Of a stretch of DNA of 64,000 nt, positions 52,001-60,500 are shown piece by piece (position 1 is the stretch's first letter; each line of letters starts with the position of its first letter). A model generated the notes under the pieces. That model did not search any database. It saw only the letters and a list, made by a program, of their open reading frames with translations, and was not told the DNA's origin. The position numbers and the translations under genes were made by a program. Source of the DNA: Fasciolopsis buskii (lineage: Eukaryota; Platyhelminthes; Trematoda; Plagiorchiida; Fasciolidae). The stretch lies in NCBI GenBank assembly GCA_008360955.1, contig LUCM01007907.1, positions 21,213-85,212 on the forward strand, in the 5' to 3' direction.

Positions 52001-53225
52001 CCCACTAAAGTATGAAGCCGAAGGTGACCTCTAGGCCTCCTCTAACATGATGACTGATTTTCAGTCCACAAAAGCCGGTTGAAACTTTGATTCCAAGCCA
52101 ATTACCGGCTGCATATCAAACTTGCAGTTGTGTGCTCGACGGCCTCAGTGAGGAAGGTATATACTGGAAACCTAAGCATCAACTGAGTAATCATTCACCG
52201 GCTCCCAGTATGTTATCAAATTCCCAAATTGGTTAAGTCGCTTTGTCAGGGGCCTAAAAAGGACCCCACCTTCGGTTTGGGCAGCCGAGTCTTATCAGGT
52301 CCACAGACGAAACATGGATTCGCTCAGATGGCCGATGACGTGGAGGTGGTGAATGTAAGAGCTAGCACAAACTGGGTTTACTCATTGGAATATTTCTGTT
52401 CTTTGTTATCTGTGGTTCTGATGGCAATTGTTTGCGTATAAATATATATATATATATNTTGGATTGGTCGCGATTCAGGTTGAGGATTTTCCTAGGGAAT
52501 CACTCAGGTAGTTTGAAGTTAAGTTCGAAAACGTTCCATCAACAGTCGAGGCAACACCTGGCAAAGAAACGGTTGTTACTCAAAAGTTGGAGCCTAGCGA
52601 TCAAAAAACCTTATGAGAATACAGGCAATCATTGGGCACAAGTGTTGTTACTGTGCGGCTTCACCGGATCCCCAGCTGCGATGTCTGAGGAACAAAAAGT
52701 TTTTCTTTCGCCCACATTTGGTCTATTCTAGCCTGTCCTTGGGGTCGAGCTGGATTTGCCAAAGTCGTGAGAAAAAACAGCTACAAATTATTATTGAAAT
52801 TGTGAGCATTGCAATTAACTTCAGGTCAAATTTCACTATGCACAAACCTTCGATTATAGCTAATATGGAAACTCAAGAAGAACGAGATGTTTGACCTTGT
52901 TTTTGTTGGTTTATTAACTATCCAAATGAAGTAGTGAAATCAGGCGTATTATCTGTGTAGTCTAAAATGGCCACCTGGAATGCTCCAGTCTCAAATAGAC
53001 TCAGCAGATACCAAATCGACAGGTTTCTCTAAATCAGTTGCTACAGGCGGTACTCAGGTGAAACACAAAGCATAAATATATTTGGTGAGATAGTGAAAGT
53101 CGATTTGAGTACTTTGGAGAAAAAACTCGGTTGAGTCACCGTCACGATAATTTTGATATTGGCACGGTCTTCTCCGTCATCGCTTTATCGTTGGTTTGGT
53201 GCTGTAATCTGACCAGTACCATTAG

Positions 53226-53256
<31 letters not shown>

Positions 53257-56200
53257 GATGGCGAGTCCACTTTAAAAACCACAACGGTGATTTATTGAGG
53301 GATTTTTCGAGCGTTCAAGACAAACTGTGAGAAAGAGCACATAAGGCCCCAAAACTGAATTTTTCAATTTATTTACTATCTTATATACACTGACACCAGT
53401 TGTGGATGAATCATCGGGCCAGAGTCCGTCAGGCTATGCTGCGTGACATTCCCAGACCGACAATGATATGGTTAAACATCACAGTAATCGACGTCCTTGG
53501 ATTTGACATTCTTCCCTGCTGTTCTTGATTCTTGTAACTTTTGACTTCAGGATTTTAATTTCGATAATATTCAGTGACGTGATTTAGCAAACAAAACGAA
53601 AGCAAGCTATTAAAATGTTTAGTTACAAATACACAACTCAAATGACTGTCCTTAATTAGAATGAATTGGTTGATCAATGTTACTTCCATGGTTATCGTTA
53701 GCATTTTGAGCAATCGAATTACACGGTAAAGCGTTTAATTGTTTCATTACATCTCTCAATAGCAAAAAATTAAAGCACTTCAGAGATTGTGTTAATCTAC
53801 TAATACCCCTAGGGTATTCCGCAGACGTAACACGAAAAACAACAATGACGAAAATCGTTAAACCACAGGGTCGATAAATATTCTGGAGTTCGCACATATG
53901 TTCTCAAAGAATTCTAATGAGCAAGTATATCGGCAGCTGCATATCTATTTTTGCCGTCTCGTAACACTACATCGATAGGAGGTCAAACTTTCGAATGACG
54001 TCAAATTATTAACGCAACAAATTTGAGGAGAACGTGGTCGGCTTTATGAATGGCATGTTCAGAATGTTCCGTGTAATGCAAGTTTTAGGGTAATCAGAAA
54101 CTAGGTTGGATTTAGAGAGCAGAGAAAATGCCTTCATGCGTGGTCATTCCGAAGGTTACCTGGTTTCTTGTTACCTCAGTCTGGAAAAAAAATTCTCTGT
54201 TTGTTTCAAAATGGCGTTCTTGTCTAAAGAAAACTGTGGATGAGCAATGATGATTTTCGAAGCTCGCCCATTAGTTTTTCCTGTTTGATTCCATGAATAA
54301 CGTACTGTTTTATTCTTGCTCGATAAGGCTTTAAATACTGTGTTGCTTCGCCTACGCCGGAAATGCGAATAATAGATTAATAATTTTGGCAACATTGTAC
54401 CCGCACTTCATTCTCTTTCAAAAAAATACAGTACAAAACAGAATGGACTGAATTGGCGTAGACCGGATGCATTAAAACGCAACCAACTCAAACGTTCAGA
54501 TAAAGAGACAGTAAGCAAATTAAATATAATCTCTGTTGTTTGAATACATGCGCATTTTTACTATTTGTATGGCATGTCTCATACAAGTAATATGAATAGC
54601 ACGGAGTTGCTGAATAAATTAATACGAGACTAAATCAAATGAGTACTCCATGCTTAGCTTTCTGACCTCCAGCTGACACTCACTTACCTAACCGCGTTGT
54701 AGTTCGGTATACCTGCGTCGATTGTTGAGACTGAGGTACGCCCAAGGGAAAGCCAAAGGTTTGCTGCAGCAATGTGATGTTACTGAAATAAATCTGGATG
54801 GGGAAATGGAGACTAAAAATGCCAAAAGATTTTGGCAAACCACATCCAAATTGGAGGTAAGGTTATTCGCTACCTGGTGATCCCGATTACGTTGCGCACC
54901 CTAGAGAATGGTGTTTGGAACAGCAGATTTATTGACAAGTACAAACAATAACTCGTAAAATTATTATAGGACAAAAAGCAAAGGAATAACGTTGCAAGTT
55001 GGTGGTCGCCGAGGCTTGACTTAAATTTAGGTCTGGTTATGTACGCCAATAAAAACACAAAACTCCGTGAGATGCTAGCAAAGGGCTTTAAAGTTGATGC
55101 TCCTCAAAATATGCGCCTTCCTGCGTCCCCTGTACTCCCTTATTCAATCAGCTCCGTTAGTGCATGCACTGTGTTTGAAATTAGCCATTGGAACTCACCT
55201 GTAGTGGGAAGTGGGTAAAAATGATGAAATAATCTAAGTACTGTAATGGCGATTCATGGAAGGCACCTACAGGGAAGACAAATCTAGGGTCTGGCGCCTA
55301 AGAACCTGTCAGTAGATACGTTCAAAAAAATCGTCAGTTTCATTGAATTACGATAACTAGAATATTTATTGCTCAACTCTTTGACAGTGGGAAGGGTCTG
55401 CATCCTTTGTAGTTTCCTCTCCTGGAAAAACGCTTACCATTTACGATAAATATATCATTACTACTACTGTTATGAAGGTTTCGCATTTCACGGGTGCACG
55501 ATAACTTTTCAGTGATATGCATGACAGAGATTTGATCGCTACTTGTGATATTTTAAAGGATTCTGTCCATCCTAGTATAAACAGTATAGTTCTTCCCTTT
55601 CTCTTATCCGCTCACATGAAGTGCCTAGAAATCGGTTGTGAAAAAATGGTACTGGCAAGCAGTACTTCAGAATGCAAGGTGAAATTTTGTCTCATTCGTC
55701 TGCTATCTTCTTTTCTTACTATTTGACACACTAAGCCTATGTAGAAATACTTCTGGTAGACTGTAAATATCCAGTCGTGTAATCCTCGTGTCTTGATCAA
55801 TTCGCTTTTGTTGTTCTTCCCTACGTAGCAAATGATTATTGCGGCGGCTGAACGCGATCAGATGAAGCGAGAGATCGATAAGATAGAGAACAATGTTGTC
55901 CGCTTTTTGGATCATTTCAGAACCAGACTGTTCTACCATATACACGGAATCGCGGTAGGTTGTTCACCCTTTGAATATAGCTGGCTAAATTGTAGAAGTT
56001 GTGAGCAAACCAAGTGTCGAATTTCCACATCCAACTCTGTACGTAACTATTCCTAACAGGATTCGGTCACGACTGTCTAATTGACCATGAAACATGTCAT
56101 GCGCTGCTGAATTCCAATTGCATTTAGCTGGCTGATTTTTGCAAAGCACTGTTAAAAATCATGCAAATCTTAGGACAATTCTCGCTGAGCAAGTAAGTTT

Positions 56201-56502
56201 TGAAAAAGAAGAAGTCGAAACATTTGGCAAACAGTGTTCCGAAAATGTATAATTTTCTAAAAAATTCAAACTATAATATCTAAAAAGACTGTTTCCGAGT
56301 GTTAGGTGCCAACAAATCTTGCTCTGTTGTTCTCTTTCTTCGCAGACTGTCGGGTTTGCTCATTTCATTCTCCTCAAGAGTGAAATGGCGAATAATTAAA
56401 TATGCTGCGTCGAAAAAATCGAAACTTTCCAACTGCGTGCAGCTAACCGAGGAGTGTTCTCTACTTCGAGTGTTTTTGTCATCAATTCTTGTGAATGTTT
56501 AG
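28889..56502 (+). CDS. kinesin-like pseudo-motor with CCDC78-type coiled coils (whole gene span)
   Basis: Spliced gene model of about 17 exons and roughly 890 residues, incomplete in the middle. Residues 1 to about 325 follow the kinesin motor order: NIDVVARF (beta 1), P-loop region GFNTCLFLMGEQSAGQN, NIEDLL, the switch II region TVFALTGVES, LTRLLSNELGGN, and the final IVNCPIVND. Coiled-coil exons follow. One (RIRLSKLWMMGEEQNIRLNE) resembles the DUF4472 segment of CCDC78, and the C-terminal exons resemble the CCDC78 distal coils. CCDC78 acts in deuterosome-mediated centriole amplification in vertebrate multiciliated cells; a role in making ciliary basal bodies here is inference. P-loop Lys, switch I and the switch II Asp are lost. 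The alternative is another divergent kinesin subfamily. Confidence 0.6.
29052..29269 (+). CDS. exon 2: P-loop region of the motor
   Basis: The acceptor ATCAG ends at 29051 after a 53-base intron. The exon reads LDELFQTHVNPFVHAFVTGF, then NTCLFLMG, the P-loop equivalent GEQSAGQN (29164-29187), and GIVGHLILSIFQQLN. This is the kinesin order VF...V..lV..vl.GyN.tvfaYGQTGSGKT...GI...i..iF. The P-loop consensus GxxxxGK[ST] is broken: Lys is Gln and Ser/Thr is Asn. The donor is GTAAGC, phase 1. Confidence 0.7.
29350..29465 (+). CDS. exon 3: motor core (NIEDLL strand)
   Basis: The acceptor ACTTTTCAG ends at 29349. The exon codes for LSMMAYLVRAENIEDLL, the equivalent of the kinesin S..EIYNE...DLL segment, then KGKLQLFDTIEDGSI. 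The donor is GTTAAAG at 29466. A second possible donor GTATCG at 29472 would add two residues and keep phase 0. The intron to the next exon is 44 (or 38) bases. Confidence 0.6.
29510..29671 (+). CDS. exon 4: region normally holding switch I
   Basis: The acceptor CATCCAG ends at 29509. The exon codes for LTVQEANEIVRLIFPRYFGL, then YGTDQMPTREPVGLFLRFHL. The kinesin order here is V.s..E...ll..g...R.va.T..N..SSRSH.vf.i. The NxxSSRSH switch I motif has no counterpart, and MPTREPVG occupies its place. Phase 0 at both ends. The donor is GTATCA at 29672. Confidence 0.6.
29702..29898 (+). CDS. exon 5: switch II region of the motor
   Basis: The acceptor CAACTAG ends at 29701, leaving an intron of only 30 bases. 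The exon reads RSTLTVFALTGVESLAVVLK (ALTGVES at 29753-29773 replaces DLAGSE), then GIVSLYELINQLASGPPGQR. The Gly and Glu of switch II are kept; the catalytic-loop Asp is Ala. The donor is GTAAGC, phase 2. Without the 30-base intron the frame meets a stop, so the splice is needed. Confidence 0.6.
30830..31230 (+). mobile_element. non-LTR RT remnant in intron 5
   Basis: The plus strand reads LLYKFEAVGLLDEFPLDWIT, close to the non-LTR RT block LL.KL...GI...LL.WI.s, then after frame breaks FVPQ...LFSFS and NLTIYVKN, which resemble GVPQGS.LGP.LF...NDL..YV. It is decayed and fits inside the 1.8-kb intron. The clade is unclear. Confidence 0.4.
31716..32028 (+). CDS. exon 6: end of the motor fold and neck
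   Basis: The acceptor ACCAACAAAG ends at 31715, phase 2 as required. The exon reads ISVLTRLLSNELGGN (31717-31761), an almost canonical kinesin alpha-4/5 motif (S.LTRLL..SLGGN), then RVLLSLSPRPDPEVHAVLVH and MASRMTKIVNCPIVND, matching the kinesin TL..A.r...I.N.P.vN end. It continues into ARSRELCRQVAQAAAGTG, probably the neck. The donor is GTAAGT, phase 0. This is the strongest evidence that the gene is kinesin-derived. Confidence 0.8.
33267..33456 (+). CDS. exon 7: DUF4472-like coiled coil
   Basis: The acceptor TTTCCAAAAAAG ends at 33266. The exon codes for NLRQNIEELTKQLEQVSLEC, then ERIRLSKLWMMGEEQNIRLN and EQLATAQTELDELLLKAS. This heptad-rich segment resembles the CCDC78/DUF4472 pattern ..lSKELVd.qI....l.EQ.EaE.f.L. 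The donor is GTGAAA at 33457, phase 1. Kinesins of other families also carry coils here, so the DUF4472 assignment is moderate. Confidence 0.6.
33848..33885 (+). CDS. exon 8 (tentative micro-exon)
   Basis: A 38-base exon between a tandem acceptor (GCAGACAG, AGs ending at 33843 and 33847) and donor GTTAGT at 33886. Only the second AG restores phase 0 for the next exon; it codes for GIPRSQQKVPTE. It is proposed because exon 7 ends in phase 1 while exon 9 begins in phase 0, so something must lie between them. There is no motif support. Confidence 0.35.
34028..34058. repeat. (ATTG)n tetranucleotide microsatellite
   Basis: Seven to eight uninterrupted TGAT units in intron sequence. Confidence 0.9.
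35650..35796 (+). CDS. exon 9: coiled coil
   Basis: The strong acceptor TTTTTTTCAG ends at 35649. The exon codes for 49 residues including MESISSKASEASKRAVELKR, then GLRKKLDELLLELNN, with clear leucine heptads, continuing the DELLL pattern of exon 7. The donor is GTGAGC at 35797. Phase 0 at both ends. Confidence 0.65.
37107..37140 (+). repeat. tRNA-Leu/Ser-like fragment
   Basis: GGGTGACAGAGTGGGTTAAG, then TCAGCGGTCTCAGAT, resembles the D arm and anticodon arm of a class II tRNA (..GGCNGAGTGGTTAAGGC..). No B box or acceptor pairing follows, so it is a tRNA-derived repeat or pseudogene. Confidence 0.3.
40502..40590 (-). repeat. tRNA-derived SINE-like element
   Basis: On the minus strand an A-box-like TAGCTTTGTTAGTAGGG (rc of 40553-40569) is followed by GTTTGGTCGTTAC and a B-box-like GCTCGAGTTCC (rc of 40525-40535). 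The order and words match the plus-strand element at 7.8 kb. Downstream on the minus strand sits a perfect inverted repeat of seven bases per arm (CGGGACT/AGTCCCG, 40502-40516). Confidence 0.4.
41924..42115 (+). CDS. exon 10: coiled coil
   Basis: The acceptor TCAATCAACAG ends at 41923. The exon codes for 64 residues, among them AETNEELSRELLHQLRKQKN and DALDELKRLESMMQIQ, helical and charged. The donor is GTAAAT at 42116. Phase 0 at both ends, consistent with exon 9. Confidence 0.6.
42193..42232. repeat. AT-rich near-palindrome
   Basis: A near-perfect inverted repeat built of ATATATGCAT units, just downstream of exon 10. A related ATATGCATATAT tract lies near 42405. This is simple intronic sequence. 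Confidence 0.6.
43050..44650 (-). mobile_element. degraded RTE-like copy, antisense in the intron
   Basis: Minus strand, high to low: SELISELEHVAAMGNSRSQF (about 44545-44465) matches the linker block ..E.ASGNSQRLF of the 20.5-kb copy. At 43240-43130 RVLDADSQLLNDVIAQHHLR, then WLRYLIQLIL, matches RVLG.D......HRLRWLGHVLRM. At 43079-43051 WRRGMRKLAS matches the W.RGMRK block. The distance between the first and last block (about 1.4 kb) is close to that in the 20.5-kb copy (about 1.6 kb). The RT core between is too decayed to read. Confidence 0.6.
44651..46138. other. no recognisable exon
   Basis: Intronic. A short coil-like frame near 44869-44943 (LMRLQRQMKEDMRKK) has no good acceptor and could belong to a decayed element. 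Confidence 0.35.
47439..47528 (+). CDS. candidate exon 12: coiled coil, in the inverted-repeat arm
   Basis: The acceptor GGATGTTGCTTCAG ends at 47438 and the donor is GTGAGA at 47529. The exon codes for VYGWKMIDHEEDAKKNEASY, then CELLKLRI, a coil-like segment. It ends in phase 2, exactly as needed by the acceptor at 54702; the joined segment LKLRI-L-SVYLRRLLRLRY resembles the CCDC78 coil before its C-terminal half. It needs a phase 2 donor upstream, so a further exon between 42116 and 47438 is missing from the model. An identical copy lies on the minus strand at 51069-51158. Confidence 0.4.
48227..48247. repeat. (CA)n microsatellite, breakpoint of the inverted repeat
   Basis: About 10 CA units. 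The inverted-repeat homology ends exactly inside this tract. Confidence 0.95.
48248..49574. other. unique spacer between inverted arms
   Basis: Unique intronic DNA between the left arm and the first copy of the direct repeat. No exon or element was recognised. Confidence 0.5.
49575..50370 (+). repeat. direct repeat, copy 1 (796 bases)
   Basis: Identical in all readings compared to 52459-53254, with a constant offset of 2884. It ends in a GT microsatellite (50344-50370). Copy 2 starts on the base after the lone n. Confidence 0.9.
50350..52457 (-). repeat. right arm of the 2,108-base inverted repeat
   Basis: Exact reverse complement of 46140-48247 as far as can be checked by frames and landmarks. 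It starts in a GT tract and stops in an AT tract directly before the n at 52458. The minus-strand frames here are duplicates of those at 46-48 kb and should not be annotated as extra genes. Confidence 0.9.
52458..52458. other. single n: scaffold join
   Basis: One undetermined base between the right arm and direct-repeat copy 2. Some scaffolders write a single n where two contigs were expected to overlap but did not, so this probably marks a contig junction. Confidence 0.85.
52459..53254 (+). repeat. direct repeat, copy 2 (796 bases)
   Basis: Second copy of 49575-50370. Its GT tract (53228-53256) is two bases longer than in copy 1 and leads into different sequence (GATGGCGAGTCC), which I take to be the true continuation of the locus. 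Confidence 0.9.
53257..54702. other. intron, nothing recognised
   Basis: AT-rich intronic DNA before the next exon. No coil-like frame with good splice sites. Confidence 0.4.
54703..54856 (+). CDS. exon 13: coiled coil
   Basis: The acceptor ACCGCGTTGTAG ends at 54702, phase 2. The exon codes for SVYLRRLLRLRYAQGKAKGL, then LQQCDVTEINLDGEME and RFWQTTSKLE. The basic helix resembles the LRLQ.CARQA segment of CCDC78. The donor is GTAAGG at 54857, phase 0. Confidence 0.6.
54970..55214 (+). CDS. exon 14
   Basis: The acceptor ATTATTATAG ends at 54969, phase 0. The exon codes for 81 residues, including NNVASWWSPRLDLNLGLVMY, ANKNTKLREMLAKGFKVDAP and RLPASPVLPYSISSV. A helix ending in a Tyr-Ala-x-x segment and then a Pro-rich stretch mirrors the EELLVAYRAPG..DI.SLDLEPLPVPL layout of CCDC78. 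The donor is GTAAAA at 55215, phase 2. Earlier donors (for example GTTAGT after SISS) exist but would break the phase with the next exon. Confidence 0.6.
55513..55678 (+). CDS. exon 15
   Basis: The acceptor ATAACTTTTCAG ends at 55512, phase 2 as required. The exon codes for DMHDRDLIATCDILKDSVHP, then FLLSAHMKCLEIGCEKMVLA and SSTSECK. Probably helical. The donor is GTGAAA at 55679, phase 0. Confidence 0.6.
55829..55954 (+). CDS. exon 16: coiled coil near the C terminus
   Basis: The acceptor CTTCCCTACGTAG ends at 55828, phase 0. The exon codes for AAAERDQMKREIDKIENNVV, then RFLDHFRTRLFYHIHGIA, close in pattern to the C-terminal CCDC78 coil (..ER..L......E..L..L...VD.HL.RY...I.RL). The donor is GTAGGT, phase 0. 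Confidence 0.65.
56128..56192 (+). CDS. exon 17 (small)
   Basis: The acceptor AATTGCATTTAG ends at 56127. The exon codes for LADFCKALLKIMQILGQFSL, a hydrophobic helix. The donor is a consensus GTAAGT at 56193, phase 2, agreeing with the last exon. Confidence 0.55.
56346..56502 (+). CDS. last exon with stop
   Basis: The pyrimidine-rich acceptor TTCTTCGCAG ends at 56345. In phase 2 it codes for LSGLLISFSSRVKWRIIKYA, then basic and leucine-rich segments ending LLRVFLSSILVNV and a TAG at 56500-56502. In phase 0 the same acceptor would give only 17 residues before a stop; the phase 2 reading matches exon 17. No AATAAA is seen within 400 bases downstream, so the 3' end of the transcript is not located. 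Confidence 0.55.
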
Positions 56503-57336
56503 TAATTCCAACTGGCTTGTTCGTTTCCTCGACTGAATTTATTAATCATTTGCATCTATAAATTCGGGTATTCTACGGTCTAGTTGATGATCAGTCATTT
56601 TCACTGCTTCAAGATGTTTCAACCACATGGCCTAGCATTCCAGTATTGAATAACTTTTTGATGGAACCGAACCGATCTGTGCGGAGGACTTTAGATATGT
56701 ATAACCTCTCCATCGTGCATTGTGAGTAGGACAAGAATGAAAAAAACAGCCAAGAGAAGAGCCAACCAATCAGTTTGCATCACCAATCTAAGGCTCACTC
56801 ACCAGTAAGAATGCCTAAGTATGTAAAGATTCACCAACATTAGGTGGGAGGAAATAGAGCAGGAACCATGCGAAGATTTCGGTTTCGTGTGCTAGCCACG
56901 CGATAGGCCTCGCAACAAACGAAGAAATAAGCAACAACGCATCATTTAGATAGGTTCCAAAAATTAGATCACTTTATTTTACACGCCTTAAACATGATAG
57001 CTAAAGGAGCTCTTAATTAAATAAGGTCTAAAGTAATAACGAGGGATGATGAAAAATAATTCTTGAACATTTTTTAGACTTGAAGGTTTGTCGCTTCAGT
57101 TTCATTGTCGTTTTTAACAAAGAGTGAACTCCTAATAATGTATTTTGGAATCGGCACATAACCATATGATCTACTGAATCCAACCATTTAGCGGATAGGT
57201 CTATCAGGTTTACGACACCTGGGACATTTCACAGATTAATGGTGTCAAGTGTTTTTTGTCATCCCATTGGTTAACCACCAAAGCCAACCTTGTAACTATT
57301 ACTTGTTTCTAAGACGATCTTATGAGAAGAGCTTGC
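56503..57336. other. downstream of the gene, nothing recognised
   Basis: Probably 3' UTR and intergenic DNA. No canonical poly(A) signal close to the stop. Confidence 0.4.
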
Positions 57337-57567
57337 CTAACCTTCGACCCAAATAAGAAAACTCCTATTCAGCACCATCTCCAAGGAACGGAGTTTGCGT
57401 TCAGTTATTCTGCTCCAAATCACAGCTGTTCTCAAGTAATTCTTGTACTTTCGTCTAAAAATTCTAGAATTTAGACTGGTGATCAGAGGTGTACTCAAGA
57501 TTGATCCCTGATTGTCGCAGCTTCGGTAGATAAGGTGTTCCGAGTACTCCGGACTCAAGATAATCAT
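57337..57567 (-). mobile_element. possible LINE tail fragment
   Basis: The minus strand reads LNSRIFRRKYKNYLRTAVIW, then SRITERKLRSLEMVLNRSFL, similar to the block ..K..i....v.svLLYG.E.W..T.....kLq.F.NRCLR.Il.I. found after the RT in a common non-LTR family of animals. Only this block is readable. Confidence 0.4.
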
Positions 57568-60500
57568 GTCCCGTAAGAGAACGTTGGTGGCTGACTAGAA
57601 GAAAATTAAGCGGCTAAAACATGTAATCATGATGATTTGATCTGCTTTCATCTCTGATCCCGTAATTCTTAGCATACGAGTAACGACATGTGATTTAAAA
57701 AGGAACAATATAGGCAAATGAACAAAAGGGTTTTAGGCATATCCAATCAACCGGTCGCCGGTTTTACGTGAGCTGAACATTCAGTTGCTTGAAGGGTTGG
57801 CTTTCGGTGAATTTTTTACACTTTGCCCTCCAGAATCGAATTTAATCACTTTTGTCCCTTCGTAATTAGCTTCTACAACCGATTGCACTATTTATCGAAG
57901 TGGAATGTACAAGGACGCGCTGCTTACTTGAGCTAACCCGTTTGCGGCATTCATTTGATAACGGAATCATTAGAATCCATCAAGGCTTACCAAGTGTACG
58001 TAACTGATACTGTCATGCCCAGCCGTCCTTAAGCTTGTGCAATTTATTGCTGTTGTCACAAGTTCTTGTGTGTATTGCCATGAGTGCTCTTCAGCTTACA
58101 TCACCAATGTCTTTTTCCTTATCCTAGATATCGGATTTCGCATCTAAAAGCCTGTTGGGAATTTAATGAGTTGTATGTGTGACATCGCTATCGAGACTTG
58201 TAGAAGGAATATAGTTTACTCATTGCTTTCATAGGAGATTATGGATGAGAATAAGTTCGTCGAACTGACAATAAAATGCGCGTACTTTATATTTGATTGA
58301 AAATCTGTATATACTAGATGCGCAATACTTGTATTTGGAGGAAAACTTAAGAATAACATCATCATTGGGGATAACGAGAGTAGGCTGTTTTAGCAACTAG
58401 TCATCACCATCTTTTGTTGTTTTCTGAGTTCCAATTTGCGGTGGCTTTATTTATACTCCAAACCATTTCACTGGTGTTTATAACTGGTGAAAAGGTTGAC
58501 TTGGTGGCCAGCCATGAGTGAGAAAGTGCGTTTTTACAGACCAGAACGAAATACTTTTATGACCATTCGACGGACAGTCCGCGAGTGTTTCCAACCGCTG
58601 CTAACGCATCACAACAGTTTATGATTGATTTCAGTAGGCCTTACGCATCCAGTGGATGTACTGAACCTAAACAGTTCTTATGGTCACTTGCACTGGGACT
58701 CGAGCTTACAGTTTCGAGTTTGAAATCCATCTACTCAGTCCGTATGTCCCCGTTACCTACAGACAGGTACCAATAAAATCGTTTAGCCTGACTGAATCAA
58801 GATGTGTAGAACTCACAATTAATTGGGAATTGCGCGTGCGTTTTTTGTGATTGGGTGAGTGACTCCCGGACTCCGATCAACCTAACACTCCGGAAGCCCT
58901 ACACTCGAGTTTTGGTTTGCTGGTTGTCATTAAAGACGACATCTGGTTGGGTGCTGGTGCGATCATGGTAGTAGACACTACTTTCAGTTGGGAGACCCTG
59001 GTTCAAACCACCGGGTACGATGGAGGGTATGCACCCGTGATGAGCTTTAATAACAACGGAACTCGAGGCCGGTGATTCTCGGGCATAAGGATGACCGGAC
59101 AACCTGTGATTGGTACGCGAAAGGTGGATTTCAAAAGCAGTCAGCCAAACATATGAATCAAGATAGGTTGGAAAGATTTCCGAAGCATAAAATTCCTACT
59201 TGGTCTGTATTTTATGAAATTTGTTTTTGTTGGTATCCGATTGGCTTTACTCAATATACATTTATTACTAAAGGATTTGTTGCGGTTGTTTCTCTTATGC
59301 TCATTTTTCGATACCACTGACAGAGTTGACAAGGTTAGTATCGTACGACATTCATTTCGACAGACAAGTTGATCTGTGTGATTATCCGTTACGATTTCAA
59401 AATGCATTCCGCAGAAAGGTTCTCAATTACTTCATCTTACCAATGTTACCACAGTCCTTCTACTTCAAAGAGTGTTGTACTCAATGTGATTGTGTCATCA
59501 CTCTTGTCAAATGCTGGTAATAATCATTATGGTTATCCATTCCATGGAGTTTTCATGTTTTTTTGATAATGTTATATCCGTTCTCAAAATGAATGTTCTA
59601 AAATCGACAAGTCTTCCAGACAGCTCGAGAAATTTATTTCTATATGCAAATTGGGTTCCCCGGTTATCGATTGCACCTTCAGGTTTGGAATTGATTGCTG
59701 CTAATTTCGCTTTGCGATGATATCCCATCTCATCGGTCCACTGGAAACCCGGTGGTAATTCAATCTAACAACCTGAAGACATTGAACATTAGATCCACTT
59801 CCATTGGATACGACTTGGGGTGCGCACGAAACTGGGGGTCATCACAAACACTAATTTATCAGTTTCTGCCGAACCGTGGTAATTTGTACACAAAATTTCC
59901 CATCGTGAGACATAAATGCTCAACTCACCGCTGATAAACTATAGGGGCACTGCGCAGCTGTTTTATCCTTGGCTGAAACTGCCGGCATACCTGATTAGTT
60001 GATCTCTATAAGTCGTGTTCAGAAATTCATTCTTCTTACTTAAGCTGCCTGCATGGGATTCACCTACCGTAGCATTTCATTACTGCGATCCAGCGGTATA
60101 CGACCTTGCAAATCAATATCATATATGGGCTACATCGTGTGGCAGGATTTTTATAAACCACTGAGAACTTGCTCGGCCAGCGTAATTCCTGAAGTTTTCG
60201 ACACAAGGATTCATTCCAAGTTCGTGTCCCAGTTTGGGGGGGGGGCGGTGAACATGCACACCTGATGATTCCTACCAAGGACGGAACAGCTATGCAATGC
60301 TTTCATGGATTCCTAAGGGTGAGCTGAGTTTTGATGTCGCACGATTAGTAATCTGGTGTATCATGTGGTTTACTACTCATTCACAATGAGTCGTTATTTA
60401 GATAAAAAATCAACCCGACAGATGAATTCTGGACCGGTAATACAACATTGGTTGAATGACTAATCTCTTGGTTGATTTGATCATTCTTATTCACAAAACA

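Noticed and set aside
50350..52457. Frames on both strands that duplicate those at 46-48 kb
   Set aside because: They arise from the inverted repeat, probably an assembly error, and are not separate genes.
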